A stretch of 47,729 nt of DNA from Oligoflexia bacterium (GTDB lineage Bacteria; Bdellovibrionota; UBA1018), in assembly GCA_014378465.1 (NCBI GenBank), contig JACMNQ010000051.1:1-47729 (forward strand). The letters are read 5' to 3'. Shown in pieces: positions 28,127 through 37,543 of this stretch. The position numbers were made by a program, and so were the translations under genes. Within the stretch, counting starts at the first letter, position 1; each line of letters opens with the position of its first letter. The notes beneath the pieces are model-generated. The model saw nothing but the letters and a program-made list of their open reading frames with translations. It was not told the origin of the DNA and made no database searches.

Positions 28127-30448
28127 ATGTCGAACTCGGATCAGATCGTCAAAAATGGTGAGTTGAGAGGCCTTCCACCTCTCGACACACGAGAACGTCG
28201 CAAAAGAAGGCGCGAAGGAATCGCGATCATCCTGCTTTCCGTGCTCTTCATCGCCCTGACGGTCGCCGAATTTCGACTCAGCAAGGTGTCCAGTACCCTG
28301 CCATTCGTCAATTCCATCTTCTTCTTCGGTCTCCTCAACATCAATATCGTCATTCTGATCGCCCTGGTCTGGCTGGTCTTCCGAAATATCGGCAAACTCT
28401 TCATCGAAAGACGCAACAAGATCCTTGGCGCACGCCTCAAGACCAAGCTGGTCATCTCCTTCCTGGCTTTTTCGATCATTCCGACTCTGGTGCTCTTCAT
28501 CATCTCGGCCGCTTACATCAACTCAAGCTTTGACAAGTGGTTCTCCATCAAGATTCAGAACACCCTCCAGGCCTCTTTGGAGATCACGAGCATCTATTAT
28601 CGCAATGCCGACCAGACCGCGGCCCACTTTGCCGAACATATCGCCAAGGGAATCGGCACCCGAATGCGAGCCGAGGGGATTCCGGAGGCCGCCGTCAATC
28701 GCACTCCAACCTGGATTGGTCCCTACCTTGAGTCTCAGCGTGATCTCCTTGCCCTGGATGCGGCGGAATATTATGCCGACTCACTGGATGAGCGGGTTCT
28801 GGTGAGGCGTTCAGCCACTGATATTCCCATCGGTTACCCCAGACTGCCTCTGGATCTTCTTGACCGGGCCTTCAGCGGAGAGAATGTTCCTGTCATTCAG
28901 CATGTGGGAAGTGGGGACCTGATCCGCTCCTTGGCACCCATTCGTCTTGTTTCAGGCGGCCCAATCTCAGGAGTCGTGGTCGTCGACAAGTACATTCCCG
29001 TCAGCCTCGTCAATAAAGTGGATGAGATTGCCAGTGTCATCGATGACTACAAGGACACCAATCCCCTGAAGTATCCCATGAAGACGGCATACTTCATCAT
29101 TCTGGTGATGATCACGCTCGTGATCCTCTTCGTGGCGATGTGGATCGGACTTTATATGGCCAAGGAACTCACGGTTCCGGTCGAGCGTCTGGTTTACGGC
29201 GCTCAGGCGGTCGGGGCAGGCAATCTGGACGTCACCATTCTGGGTTCGGGTCATGATGAGATTGCGGTCCTGGTCGAATCTTTCAACAAAATGACCAAAG
29301 ATCTTCGGGATAACCGGGCAAGTCTCACGATGGCGAGTGCCGATCTTGAGAAAAGACGCCTTCAGCTTGAAGCGGTGCTCGCAAACGTCGGCACCGGCGT
29401 CATCGTGGTGGACAGCGAAGGCCAGATCACCACCTTCAATCGAGCAATCGGGCAGATCCTCGAACTCGTGCCCGAACAGGTCCTCGGAAAAAGTTACATG
29501 GCCCTGCTGCAGGGCGAGTCGGCACCCCTCGTCGAAGCGATCGGCCGAGCACTCGGCCTTCCTTCTGAAGGTCCGAGGCAGCCTGAAATTTCTCAATGGA
29601 ACTTTCGGACTGGTGACAACATGAAAGCGCTCTCCGCAGTCGCAAGTCCGCTCATGGACGCGACTGGAAAAATACCCTGGGGCGCAGTTGCGGTCATCGA
29701 TGACATGACCTATCTCATCAAAGGACAGAGAGAAATGGCCTGGCGTGAAGTCGCACGAAGGATCGCTCATGAGATCAAGAATCCTCTGACGCCGATCAAG
29801 CTTTCCGCGCAGAGACTGCAGCGACGACTCGGGCACTATCCCGGAAAAGACGCACTTCTGCTGAAAGAGTGTACCGATACCATCATTCGTCACACTGATG
29901 AGCTCAAGGAGATGGTCAATGAGTTCTCCAATTTCGCACGCTTCCCCGAAGCATCCCCGGCTCCCCATGATCTCAATGATGCCTGCAAAGAAGTCGTGAG
30001 CCTCTATCAGCAGGCCCACTCTGACATTCAGTTCAAGTTTGAAACTGAGCCCAGGCTGCCGATCTTTGAATTTGACCGGGATCAGCTCAAGCGTGTTCTC
30101 ATCAACCTGCTGGATAATGCCGCTGCAGTGTTCAAGTCCACCGGGCGAGAAACCCCCAAGATCGTTGAAATCAGAATCCACTTTCATCTTGAGCTTCAAA
30201 TGGCAGTCATCGTCGTCAAGGACAATGGCCCTGGCATGACGGATGACGTTAAAGCGAGGGTTTTTGAGCCCTATTTCTCGACCAAGTCTGAAGGAACGGG
30301 TCTGGGCCTTGCTATTGCCAAACGAATCGTAAATGACCATGATGGTTTCATCCGAGTGCATTCCGCTCCGGGCGAGGGGACCGAGTTCCTGATTGAGCTC
30401 CCGACTGCTGTCAGGCATGGCCTGGATCGGAAGCCCTCCAGACTTTAA
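28127..30448 (+). CDS. ntrY: NtrY-like membrane sensor histidine kinase
   Basis: A 773-residue kinase. Hydrophobic segments lie near residues 30-45, 60-85 and 108-133, followed by an extracytoplasmic region to ~320 and a last membrane helix (YFIILVMITLVILFVAMWIGLY). HAMP (~345-397) and PAS (~410-520) precede the HisKA box ARRIAHEIKNPLTPIKLSAQ, with phospho-acceptor His548. The ATPase has the N box (LLDNAAAVF), VKDNGPGM and STKSEGTGLGLAIAKRIV. This order matches NtrY, which in alphaproteobacteria senses nitrogen or redox state. The stimulus here is unknown. ntrX follows about 100 bp downstream. Confidence 0.9.
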   Translation: MSNSDQIVKNGELRGLPPLDTRERRKRRREGIAIILLSVLFIALTVAEFRLSKVSSTLPFVNSIFFFGLLNINIVILIALVWLVFRNIGKLFIERRNKILGARLKTKLVISFLAFSIIPTLVLFIISAAYINSSFDKWFSIKIQNTLQASLEITSIYYRNADQTAAHFAEHIAKGIGTRMRAEGIPEAAVNRTPTWIGPYLESQRDLLALDAAEYYADSLDERVLVRRSATDIPIGYPRLPLDLLDRAFSGENVPVIQHVGSGDLIRSLAPIRLVSGGPISGVVVVDKYIPVSLVNKVDEIASVIDDYKDTNPLKYPMKTAYFIILVMITLVILFVAMWIGLYMAKELTVPVERLVYGAQAVGAGNLDVTILGSGHDEIAVLVESFNKMTKDLRDNRASLTMASADLEKRRLQLEAVLANVGTGVIVVDSEGQITTFNRAIGQILELVPEQVLGKSYMALLQGESAPLVEAIGRALGLPSEGPRQPEISQWNFRTGDNMKALSAVASPLMDATGKIPWGAVAVIDDMTYLIKGQREMAWREVARRIAHEIKNPLTPIKLSAQRLQRRLGHYPGKDALLLKECTDTIIRHTDELKEMVNEFSNFARFPEASPAPHDLNDACKEVVSLYQQAHSDIQFKFETEPRLPIFEFDRDQLKRVLINLLDNAAAVFKSTGRETPKIVEIRIHFHLELQMAVIVVKDNGPGMTDDVKARVFEPYFSTKSEGTGLGLAIAKRIVNDHDGFIRVHSAPGEGTEFLIELPTAVRHGLDRKPSRL

Positions 30449-30550
30449 AAGAATTTCAAAGAAGATTTCACGAAGACTTCAGGGAATTTGCAACGCTCCT
30501 TGTAAGGAGAGGCTGAAAGTCCGGCCCGGGGCCGGCGGAAAAGATGTTCT

Positions 30551-31966
30551 ATGTCCCGTCTGGTTCTGATCATTGATGATGAAGCTTCGATCCGGCAGTC
30601 TCTTGAGGGAGCCCTCAAGGATGAAGGCTATCGGATCAAGACTGCCCCTTCCGGACAGACCGGACTTGAAGCGATCCGCTCTGAGCGACCGGATGTCGTC
30701 CTTCTTGATATCTGGATGCCGGATCTGGACGGGCTCGAAACTCTTAAGCTCATCAAATCGGAATGGCCTGACCAGGCAGTGATCATGATGTCAGGCCACG
30801 GGACGATTGAGACTGCCGTTCGCGCGACCAAACTGGGAGCCTTCGATTTCGTCGAAAAGCCCCTTTCTCTTGAGAAAATTCTGGTTCTTCTCGTCAACGC
30901 CTTTGGTGTTCAGGATCTCGCGCGCGAAAATCAGGCGCTTCGGAAACAGATTCAGAAACACCGGATGATCGTGGGTGAGAGCTCCCCGATGAAGCACATC
31001 CAGGAACTCATCCGCCGAGTCGCCCCGACGACCGGTTCAGTCCTCATCACAGGTGAAAATGGTACCGGAAAAGAGCTTGTAGCCCACAGCATTCATGCCC
31101 TTTCGCCTCGCTTCAACAAGCCCTTCGTCGAGATCAACTGTGCCGCGATCCCTGAAGAACTCATCGAAAGTGAGCTTTTTGGACACGAAAGAGGGGCTTT
31201 TACGGGTGCTACACAGCTCAAAAGGGGCAAATTCGATCTGGCTCACAATGGCACCCTTTTTCTCGACGAAATTGGCGATATGTCGCTTAAAACCCAGGCA
31301 AAAGTGCTTCGAATCCTGCAGGAGCAGAAGTTTGAGAGGGTCGGCGGCACACAGACCATTTCCGTCGATGTTCGCATCGTCGCAGCCACCAATAAAGATC
31401 TCAAAGCGGAGATTCAGAAGGGTCAATTCCGCGAGGATCTTTTCTATCGGCTCAACGTGATCCCGTTCCAAGTACCCGGTTTACGAGAGCGCAAGGAGGA
31501 CATCCCGTTGCTTGCAGAACATTTTCTTCGTGAATTCTCCAATACACACGGAAAAAGTCTCATGAAACTTTCGCCCGAGGCACTGCAGGCGCTGGTCAGT
31601 TACTCGTGGCCCGGCAATGTTCGGGAGCTCAAGAATCTCATCGAACGCATCGTGATTCTCAGTACTCCGGCTGATGAAACCATTCCCATTTCGGCGGCGG
31701 CACTTTTTGGACATTTGAAGGATGATGCCCAGCATGCATCCCAATCCTATTCGCAGTCTTACGCTCCTTCTGGCAACTCGACATCTGAGGAAAATGGCGC
31801 GGGTACGGCAAAGAATCTCCGAGATGCGCGTCAAGAGTTTGAAAAGGAATTCATTCTGAAGACACTCAAGGAAAATGACTGGAACGTTTCAAAGGCGGCT
31901 GCAGTGATGGGGATTGAACGCAGTCATCTCCACCGCAAAATTAAATCTTACGGGATTGAAGCTTAA
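30551..31966 (+). CDS. ntrX: NtrX-like sigma-54-dependent response regulator
   Basis: A 471-residue protein: receiver domain (1-120) with acidic pocket Asp9/Asp10 and phospho-acceptor Asp53; AAA+ domain with Walker A GENGTGKE (167-174), the sigma-54 contact loop GAFTGA (214-219) and Walker B TLFLDEIGD; a Ser/Gln-rich linker; and a C-terminal Fis-type helix-turn-helix (NVSKAAAVMGIERSHLHRKI). It should activate RNA polymerase with sigma-54 after phosphorylation by the upstream kinase. The ~100-bp gap after ntrY contains a GC-rich hairpin (CCGGCC-CGG-GGCCGG, near 30521-30535). proS follows 24 bp later. Intact GAFTGA means it is a true activator type. Confidence 0.93.
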   Translation: MSRLVLIIDDEASIRQSLEGALKDEGYRIKTAPSGQTGLEAIRSERPDVVLLDIWMPDLDGLETLKLIKSEWPDQAVIMMSGHGTIETAVRATKLGAFDFVEKPLSLEKILVLLVNAFGVQDLARENQALRKQIQKHRMIVGESSPMKHIQELIRRVAPTTGSVLITGENGTGKELVAHSIHALSPRFNKPFVEINCAAIPEELIESELFGHERGAFTGATQLKRGKFDLAHNGTLFLDEIGDMSLKTQAKVLRILQEQKFERVGGTQTISVDVRIVAATNKDLKAEIQKGQFREDLFYRLNVIPFQVPGLRERKEDIPLLAEHFLREFSNTHGKSLMKLSPEALQALVSYSWPGNVRELKNLIERIVILSTPADETIPISAAALFGHLKDDAQHASQSYSQSYAPSGNSTSEENGAGTAKNLRDARQEFEKEFILKTLKENDWNVSKAAAVMGIERSHLHRKIKSYGIEA

Positions 31967-31990
31967 GTCGGGTTGTGCGAAAACTGCTGC

Positions 31991-33463
31991 ATGGCCGAAA
32001 AAATCACGCCCCGCAGTCAGGACTTCTCTCAATGGTATCAGGATGTAGTGCTCCAGGCAAAACTTGCCGATTACAGTCCGGTCAAGGGGTGCATGGTCAT
32101 TCGTCCGAACGGATACGCTATCTGGGAACAGATTCAGAAGGATCTTGATCGGAGAATCAAGAAAACAGGCGTGAGAAACGCCTATTTTCCCATGTTGATT
32201 CCAGAAAGTTTTCTCAAACGTGAAGCTCAGCACGTCGAAGGTTTTGCTCCCGAAGTGGCAGTGGTCACTTACGCCGGCGGCAAGGAACTTGAAGAGAAAC
32301 TGGTGATTCGTCCTACCTCTGAGACCATCATCAACAGCATGTTCGCGAAGTGGATTCAGTCCTACCGGGATCTTCCGCTTCTCATCAATCAGTGGGCAAA
32401 TGTCGTGCGCTGGGAAATGCGCACTCGACTCTTTCTGAGAACGACTGAGTTCCTCTGGCAGGAAGGTCATACTTGTCACGCGACGCCTGAAGAGGCTGAG
32501 CTTGAAACTCGTCAGATGCTCGAAGTTTACACAAAGTTCGCCGAAGAAACTCTTGCGATCCCGGTCATTCCCGGTCGCAAGAGCGAGAATGAAAAATTCG
32601 CCGGGGCCCTGAGCACTTACTGCATTGAAGCGATGATGCAGGATGCTAAAGCGCTGCAGGCCGGAACTTCGCATAACCTCTCCTCCAATTTCGCCAAGGC
32701 CTTCGACACTCAGTTTCTCGACAAGGATGGCAAGCAGAAGCATGTTCATCAGACCAGCTGGGGCGTTTCCACCCGCCTGATCGGCGGGATGATCATGACT
32801 CATTCCGACGATAAAGGCCTTGTTTTGCCTCCTAAATTGGCCACCACTCACGTCGTGATCATTCCGATCATGGCCAAGGTCGAAACGAAGGATCAGGTTC
32901 TGGCCGCGTGTGAAAAAGTTTCGCAGTCCATCCTGGATGATGCCGGAATTCAGAAGCTTCCTTACGACACCGGCATTTTCATTGACAAGGATGAGCAGAA
33001 ACAGCCGGGCTGGAAGTTCTTTGAATATGAATTGACCGGTATTCCGGTTCGCATCGAAGTCGGGCCTCGTGATCTCGAGAAGGGCCAGGTGGTTCTCACT
33101 CGTCGCGATGAAGGAAAGAAGGAATTCATTCCTTTGGCCGATGTTCCTGCCCGGGTTTCAGCGATTCTGATCGACATGCAGAAGAGTCTGCTCGAAAAGG
33201 CTCGCGCCCATCGCGATGCCAACACCCATCGCACGGAAACCTACGAAGAGTTCAAAGCCCAGATCGACAAGGTGGGGGGATTTCACGTTTCTCCGTGGTG
33301 TCAGAGTCGCGAGTGTGAAGCCCAAGTCAAAGAGGAGACCAAGGCCACCATTCGCTGTCTCCCGCTCGATGCAGACTATCAAACCATTCCTGAGCCTGGA
33401 AAATGTATGGCTTGCGGAGCGGCAGGCCCAAATATTCGCGCGATTTTTGCTAGGAGCTACTGA
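31991..33463 (+). CDS. proS: Prolyl-tRNA synthetase, archaeal/eukaryotic-type
   Basis: A 490-residue class II synthetase charging tRNA-Pro. Motif 2 is [24 protein letters not shown] (seen here in two parts: [10 protein letters not shown] and [12 protein letters not shown]). The short form lacks the INS editing domain of the bacterial-type enzyme. It ends with a zinc-binding C-terminal domain (WCQSRECE and KCMACG), typical of the archaeal/eukaryotic-type ProS, also present in a subset of bacteria. The final Tyr in ARSY matches the conserved C-terminal Tyr of this type. I chose ATG 31991; a TTG six codons upstream is open but less likely. It lies in a tight series with ntrX before and pyrF after. 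Confidence 0.95.
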   Translation: MAEKITPRSQDFSQWYQDVVLQAKLADYSPVKGCMVIRPNGYAIWEQIQKDLDRRIKKTGVRNAYFPMLIPESFLKREAQHVEGFAPEVAVVTYAGGKELEEKLVIRPTSETIINSMFAKWIQSYRDLPLLINQWANVVRWEMRTRLFLRTTEFLWQEGHTCHATPEEAELETRQMLEVYTKFAEETLAIPVIPGRKSENEKFAGALSTYCIEAMMQDAKALQAGTSHNLSSNFAKAFDTQFLDKDGKQKHVHQTSWGVSTRLIGGMIMTHSDDKGLVLPPKLATTHVVIIPIMAKVETKDQVLAACEKVSQSILDDAGIQKLPYDTGIFIDKDEQKQPGWKFFEYELTGIPVRIEVGPRDLEKGQVVLTRRDEGKKEFIPLADVPARVSAILIDMQKSLLEKARAHRDANTHRTETYEEFKAQIDKVGGFHVSPWCQSRECEAQVKEETKATIRCLPLDADYQTIPEPGKCMACGAAGPNIRAIFARSY

Positions 33464-33481
33464 CATAACTGAGGTGCTGAA

Positions 33482-34222
33482 ATGCCTATGAACCGGACTC
33501 ACCAGACTGATCTAATTGTCGCACTCGATTTTCCACGCGCTGACAAAGCCCTTGAAATTGTTGAAAAATTCAGTGATCTCCCTGTCATCTTCAAGGTAGG
33601 GTTTGAGCTTTTCATGGCAGCCGGTCCCGAGTTCGTGCGCGAGCTGGTCCATCGCAAGTGCCGCGTATTTTTGGACCTCAAATTCCATGATATTCCCAAT
33701 ACGGTCGCCAAGGCGGCGCTTCAGGCTTCTTTGATGCACGTTGAAATGTTCACGGTTCACCTTTCAGGTGGAAGCGCGATGATCAAAGCGGCCGCCACTG
33801 CACTCGCCGAAATCCCAGCCTTGCGTCCTAAAATGCTGGGAGTCAGCGTTCTGACCTCGTTTGATGATGTGTGTTGGTCTCAAGTGACCAAAGCGATCAC
33901 CGGACACGCGAGTGATGTTGCTGACTCAGTCGCCGGACTGGTCGAGCACGCCACTGCCTGGGGAGTCGACGGCGTGGTCTGTTCCGCTCTGGAGCTGGGA
34001 TTTATTCGTGAACAATTCCCGAATCTCTACACGATCGTTCCTGGGATTCGTCCTGAAGGCTTTGAAGCTTCCGACCAGGCTCGAGTGATGACCCCAGCCG
34101 AAGCTGCAGCTCTGGGCGCCAGTGCGATTGTGGTGGGTCGTCCGATCACTGAAGCGTCCGATCCGAGAAAAATGGCCGAGGACATCTTAAAAGAGCTGTC
34201 TCTTGTCAAGATTTCGGCTTAA
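33482..34222 (+). CDS. pyrF: Orotidine 5'-phosphate decarboxylase
   Basis: A 246-residue enzyme converting OMP to UMP, the last step of de novo UMP synthesis. The catalytic D-x-K-x-x-D-I-x-N-T motif is FLDLKFHDIPNT, with Asp65, Lys67 and Asp70. Other landmarks are LIVALDFPRADKAL near the start, PGIRPEG, and the phosphate-binding SAIVVGRPITEA. Length fits the bacterial type. GAGG lies 7 nt before ATG 33482. It starts 19 bp after proS and is followed 12 bp later by rlmB, so it is probably co-transcribed. Confidence 0.97.
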   Translation: MPMNRTHQTDLIVALDFPRADKALEIVEKFSDLPVIFKVGFELFMAAGPEFVRELVHRKCRVFLDLKFHDIPNTVAKAALQASLMHVEMFTVHLSGGSAMIKAAATALAEIPALRPKMLGVSVLTSFDDVCWSQVTKAITGHASDVADSVAGLVEHATAWGVDGVVCSALELGFIREQFPNLYTIVPGIRPEGFEASDQARVMTPAEAAALGASAIVVGRPITEASDPRKMAEDILKELSLVKISA

Positions 34223-34234
34223 GACACGGAGTTC

Positions 34235-35014
34235 ATGACGACCCTACAACTTCGTAATCCCCACAGCGTACTGGCTGCTCTTCAAACACGTCCTGAAGAT
34301 GTCACCCAGCTTATGATTCCCAATTCTGTCCTGACCGGTCCATCGAGTGATGATGCCTGGAAGAAAGTCGCTGATCTGGCGCGTCGTCATCGCGTCGCTG
34401 TCACATCCACGGGCTCAGTCCCTGGAGGTGGTGGCGGACCACGAGGGAAAAAGGGGATTCCAGAGGGCGGCGGCAGAGCCGGTGGCGCTGAGGCTTATGT
34501 GGCCGAACGCGAAGGGATTTCAGTCGAAGAACTCTTTGCAGGTGCCAAGGAAAGAGCCGACGGCAAAGGGCTCTGGCTTGCTCTGGATTGTCTTCAGGAT
34601 CCCCATAATGTGGGAGCCATTTTTCGCGCAGCGGCATTTTTCGGGGTTCAGGGTATTCTTCTTACCCAAGAGCGCTCCGCTCCTTTGACTTCCACTGTAT
34701 ACGATGTGGCTTGTGGTGGGGTTGAACATGTTCCTTTCACTCTTCAGGTTAATCTCCAGCGTGCTTTCGAGGTGGCAAAGGACAAGGGGCTCTGGATTTT
34801 GGGTACGTCTGAGCATGCCAATGATTCATTTGCCAAAATTGAAAGGGATCGTCCCTGGCTGATGGTCCTCGGCAATGAAGAAAAAGGCATGCGCCGTCTG
34901 ACCGAAGAGTCCTGTGATCTTCTCTGCAAGGTGCCTCCCCAAGGCCAAGTCACTTCCTTGAATGTATCGGTTGCGGCAGGAATTTTCATCGCAAAGCTGA
35001 CGGGCGCCCTCTAG
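34235..35014 (+). CDS. rlmB: SpoU/TrmH-family rRNA 2'-O-methyltransferase, RlmB-like
   Basis: A 259-residue SPOUT enzyme. The three knot motifs are present: DPHNVGAIFRAAAFFG (motif 1), MVLGNEEKGMRRL (motif 2) and SLNVSVAAGIF (motif 3). RlmB methylates 23S rRNA G2251 in E. coli; that specificity is assumed from overall form. The N-terminal L30e-like domain is short and runs into an unusual Gly-rich, basic linker (residues ~67-88, including GGGGGPRGKKG). The usual HQG-type motif before the catalytic domain reads GAEAYVA instead. It is the last gene of the series; a structured intergenic region follows. Confidence 0.85.
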   Translation: MTTLQLRNPHSVLAALQTRPEDVTQLMIPNSVLTGPSSDDAWKKVADLARRHRVAVTSTGSVPGGGGGPRGKKGIPEGGGRAGGAEAYVAEREGISVEELFAGAKERADGKGLWLALDCLQDPHNVGAIFRAAAFFGVQGILLTQERSAPLTSTVYDVACGGVEHVPFTLQVNLQRAFEVAKDKGLWILGTSEHANDSFAKIERDRPWLMVLGNEEKGMRRLTEESCDLLCKVPPQGQVTSLNVSVAAGIFIAKLTGAL

Positions 35015-35082
35015 GTCGGTTGCAGTCTGAACTAAAATGCAGGCTTTGGCGTACGCTTCGCGAATGGCCGTTGACTTTTCAT

Positions 35083-35209
35083 TCAAACGATGGAAATTTG
35101 CCCACACGCTCGCGAAAGCGAAATGGACTCGTTTGACCATTTTGCGACATCATTTACCCATAAAGAGGAGGCCCACAGCCCCTCTATCGGGTTGAAAAGT
35201 GTCGCAAAA
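35083..35209. other. Strongly structured intergenic region, possible ncRNA or terminator/processing element
   Basis: There are two consecutive long inverted repeats. TCAAACGA (35083-35090) pairs with TCGTTTGA (35129-35136) and encloses a CGCT-CGCGAA-AGCG hairpin. TTTTGCGACA (35140-35149) pairs perfectly with TGTCGCAAAA (35200-35209) and encloses nested ACCC/GGGT and AGAGG/CCTCT arms. The region lies between rlmB and the tRNA cluster and has no protein gene. It could be the rlmB 3' end, a leader of the tRNA-tuf transcript, or an independent RNA. Confidence 0.5.
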
Positions 35210-35264
35210 CGATTGAAATGGGCTTGAGTTTAGATAAATGGATGCCGGTAGAATGGCGTTTTGA

Positions 35265-35340
35265 GCTGGAGTAGCTCAGTTGGTAGAGCAGCGGTTTTGT
35301 AAACCGCAGGTCGTGGGTTCGAGTCCCTTCTCCAGCTCCA
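35265..35340 (+). tRNA. tRNA-Thr (anticodon UGU)
   Basis: A 76-nt cloverleaf. The acceptor GCTGGAG pairs with CTCCAGC and CCA is encoded. The anticodon arm is GCGGT-TTTGTAA-ACCGC, with TGT in the loop. The T-arm is GTGGG-TTCGAGT-CCCTT with one G-T pair. It is first in a four-tRNA run before tuf. Confidence 0.97.
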
Positions 35341-35424
35341 TTTAAAAAAGACATTTGAGCCTTCCCAAATGAGGGGGGCTCTTAAAAGGTTCAGCGTAAA
35401 AATTTTTGAAAAGTTTTGGGGTTT

Positions 35425-35510
<86 letters not shown>

Positions 35511-35718
35511 TTTCCTTGCGTAGCAGCAAAGAAGCGGAGCTTTGGCGTTAACTCGCCAAAAAATAGCAGGAAACCGTCATGGTTTCTGAAAATTCCAGGA
35601 TGGAAGAATCGAGTGGCCGCAAAATAAAGCGGCTGCAAGAAGTTTTTTGATACAAGTTCTTGCGAATTTGAGTCATAAAGCGACGACATCGGAGTCAAGT
35701 AGTAGTTGGTTGTGGTAC

Positions 35719-35795
35719 GCGAGAGTAGCTCAATTGGCTAGAGCATCGGCTTTCCAAGCCGAGGGTTGAGGGTTCGAGACCCTTCTCTCGCTCCA
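35719..35795 (+). tRNA. tRNA-Gly (anticodon UCC)
   Basis: A 77-nt cloverleaf. The acceptor GCGAGAG pairs with CTCTCGC and CCA is encoded. The anticodon arm is TCGGC-TTTCCAA-GCCGA, with TCC. Confidence 0.97.
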
Positions 35796-35802
35796 ATTTA
35801 GA

Positions 35803-35878
<76 letters not shown>

Positions 35879-35948
35879 TTTGTTTTTAACATCCGGTTGT
35901 AGGTCCGGCGGCAGTAAAACCTAACCAAACACGCGGAGGCCTAGCAAA

Positions 35949-37139
35949 ATGTCGAAAGAGAAATTTGATCGAAGTAAACCTCACTGCAACATCGGCACCA
36001 TTGGTCACGTCGACCATGGCAAGACGACTTTGACTGCAGCGATTACTACTGTATTAGCGAAAAAGGGTCTGTCCAAGGCTATGGCCTATGATCAGATCGA
36101 TAAAGCTCCTGAAGAAAAAGAGCGCGGTATTACGATTAATACCGCTCACGTTGAGTACTCAACTGCAAACCGCCACTACGCCCATGTCGACTGCCCGGGC
36201 CACGCCGATTATGTTAAAAACATGATCACCGGTGCCGCTCAGATGGATGGAGCGATTCTGGTTGTTTCTGCTGCTGACGGACCTATGCCGCAGACCCGTG
36301 AACACATCCTTTTGGCCCGCCAAGTCGGCGTTCCAGCTGTCGTTGTTTTCATGAACAAGTGCGACATGGTTGATGATTCTGAGCTCTTGGACCTCGTTGA
36401 AATGGAAGTCCGCGAACTTCTCACTTCTTACAAATTTCCTGGCGAAGCGGTTCCGGTAATTAAGGGTTCTGCTGTGAAAGCCCTTGCTGGCGATCAAAGC
36501 GATATCGGCGAGCCAGCCATCATGAGATTGATGGAAGCTGTTGACTCCTACATCCCGCAGCCTGTTCGTATGAAAGATAAGCCTTTCTTGATGCCTGTTG
36601 AAGACGTGTTCTCGATCTCTGGTCGTGGAACGGTTGTAACTGGACGTATCGAGCGCGGGATTATCAAAATCGGTGAAGAATGCGAAATCATCGGTCTTCG
36701 TCCAACCACCAAGACTGTGGTTACCGGCGTTGAAATGTTCCGTAAACTTCTGGATACCGGCGAAGCTGGCGACAATATCGGCGCTCTTCTTCGTGGTACC
36801 AAGAAGGAAGACGTTGAGCGCGGACAGGTTTTGGCTCATACCGGAACTTGCACTCCTCATAAAAAGTTCAAAGGCTCTGCATACATTCTCACCAAAGAAG
36901 AAGGCGGACGTCACACTCCATTTTTCAAAGGTTACCGTCCACAGTTCTACTTCCGTACTACGGACGTGACCGGTGTGGTGACTCTTCCTCCGAATGTGGA
37001 AATGGTCATGCCTGGCGACAATATCCAGATCGAAGTTGAGTTAATCACTCCGATCGCAATGGAAAAAGAACTCCGTTTCGCTATTCGCGAAGGCGGTCGC
37101 ACCGTTGGTGCAGGCGTCGTTGCGGAAATCGTAGAATAA
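35949..37139 (+). CDS. tuf: Elongation factor Tu
   Basis: A 396-residue GTPase delivering aminoacyl-tRNA to the ribosome. Motifs are G1 GHVDHGKT (19-26), the effector region [15 protein letters not shown]3 DCPGH, G4 NKCD and G5 GSAVKAL, followed by the two beta-barrel domains to the usual C-terminus ([15 protein letters not shown]). The ribosome site is GCGGAGG, 11 nt before the ATG. It follows four tRNA genes, as in the tufB locus of E. coli. Codon use is strongly biased, as expected for a very highly expressed gene. Confidence 0.99.
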   Translation: MSKEKFDRSKPHCNIGTIGHVDHGKTTLTAAITTVLAKKGLSKAMAYDQIDKAPEEKERGITINTAHVEYSTANRHYAHVDCPGHADYVKNMITGAAQMDGAILVVSAADGPMPQTREHILLARQVGVPAVVVFMNKCDMVDDSELLDLVEMEVRELLTSYKFPGEAVPVIKGSAVKALAGDQSDIGEPAIMRLMEAVDSYIPQPVRMKDKPFLMPVEDVFSISGRGTVVTGRIERGIIKIGEECEIIGLRPTTKTVVTGVEMFRKLLDTGEAGDNIGALLRGTKKEDVERGQVLAHTGTCTPHKKFKGSAYILTKEEGGRHTPFFKGYRPQFYFRTTDVTGVVTLPPNVEMVMPGDNIQIEVELITPIAMEKELRFAIREGGRTVGAGVVAEIVE

Positions 37140-37168
37140 TCGGATGTTTCGGCTTTCGTTTTAGTTAG

Positions 37169-37216
37169 GTTCCTAAGGAGGGAGGGTGGCAGGGCTACTC
37201 TCCCTCTGTTTGGAAC
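37169..37216 (+). other. Two-tier hairpin between tuf and rpmG
   Basis: GTTCC (37169-37173) pairs with GGAAC (37212-37216), and inside it GAGGGAG (37178-37184) pairs with CTCCCTC (37200-37206). A short T-run follows (ACTTTAAGTGTTT), so partial termination, processing or tuf mRNA 3'-end protection are options. Confidence 0.55.
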
Positions 37217-37254
37217 TTTAAGTGTTTAAGTTCAGACAAGATTAAGGAAGTACC

Positions 37255-37404
37255 ATGCGAGTTCAAGTGAGTTTGGAATGCACTGAGTGCAAGCGTAAGA
37301 ATTATTCAACCGATAAGAATAAACAGAAGACTACCGACAAGCTTGAATTCAAGAAATTCTGTCGCGCTTGCCGTAAGCATTCTGTGCATCGCGAAGCAAA
37401 ATAA
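37255..37404 (+). CDS. rpmG: 50S ribosomal protein L33
   Basis: A 49-residue protein starting MRVQVSLECTECKRKNY and ending KHSVHREAK. Two Cys pairs (CTEC near 9-12 and CRAC near 36-39) form the zinc-ribbon version of L33, a small 50S protein near the E site. AAGGAAG lies 5 nt before the ATG. It sits between tuf and tRNA-Trp, its usual position in many bacteria. Confidence 0.96.
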   Translation: MRVQVSLECTECKRKNYSTDKNKQKTTDKLEFKKFCRACRKHSVHREAK

Positions 37405-37414
37405 AGTTTAATCT

Positions 37415-37490
37415 AGGCCAGTAGCTCCAACGGTAGAGCAGCGGATTCCAAATCCGCGTGTTGTGGGTTCGAATCCCTCCTGGCCTGCCA
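37415..37490 (+). tRNA. tRNA-Trp (anticodon CCA)
   Basis: A 76-nt cloverleaf. The acceptor AGGCCAG pairs with CTGGCCT and CCA is encoded. The anticodon arm is GCGGA-TTCCAAA-TCCGC, with CCA. It lies between rpmG and secE, as often seen. Confidence 0.97.
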
Positions 37491-37543
37491 GTCTAGTGGA
37501 TCGTAAAGCAGGACTTGTCAGAGCGGATCGAAAGTAGATAAAT

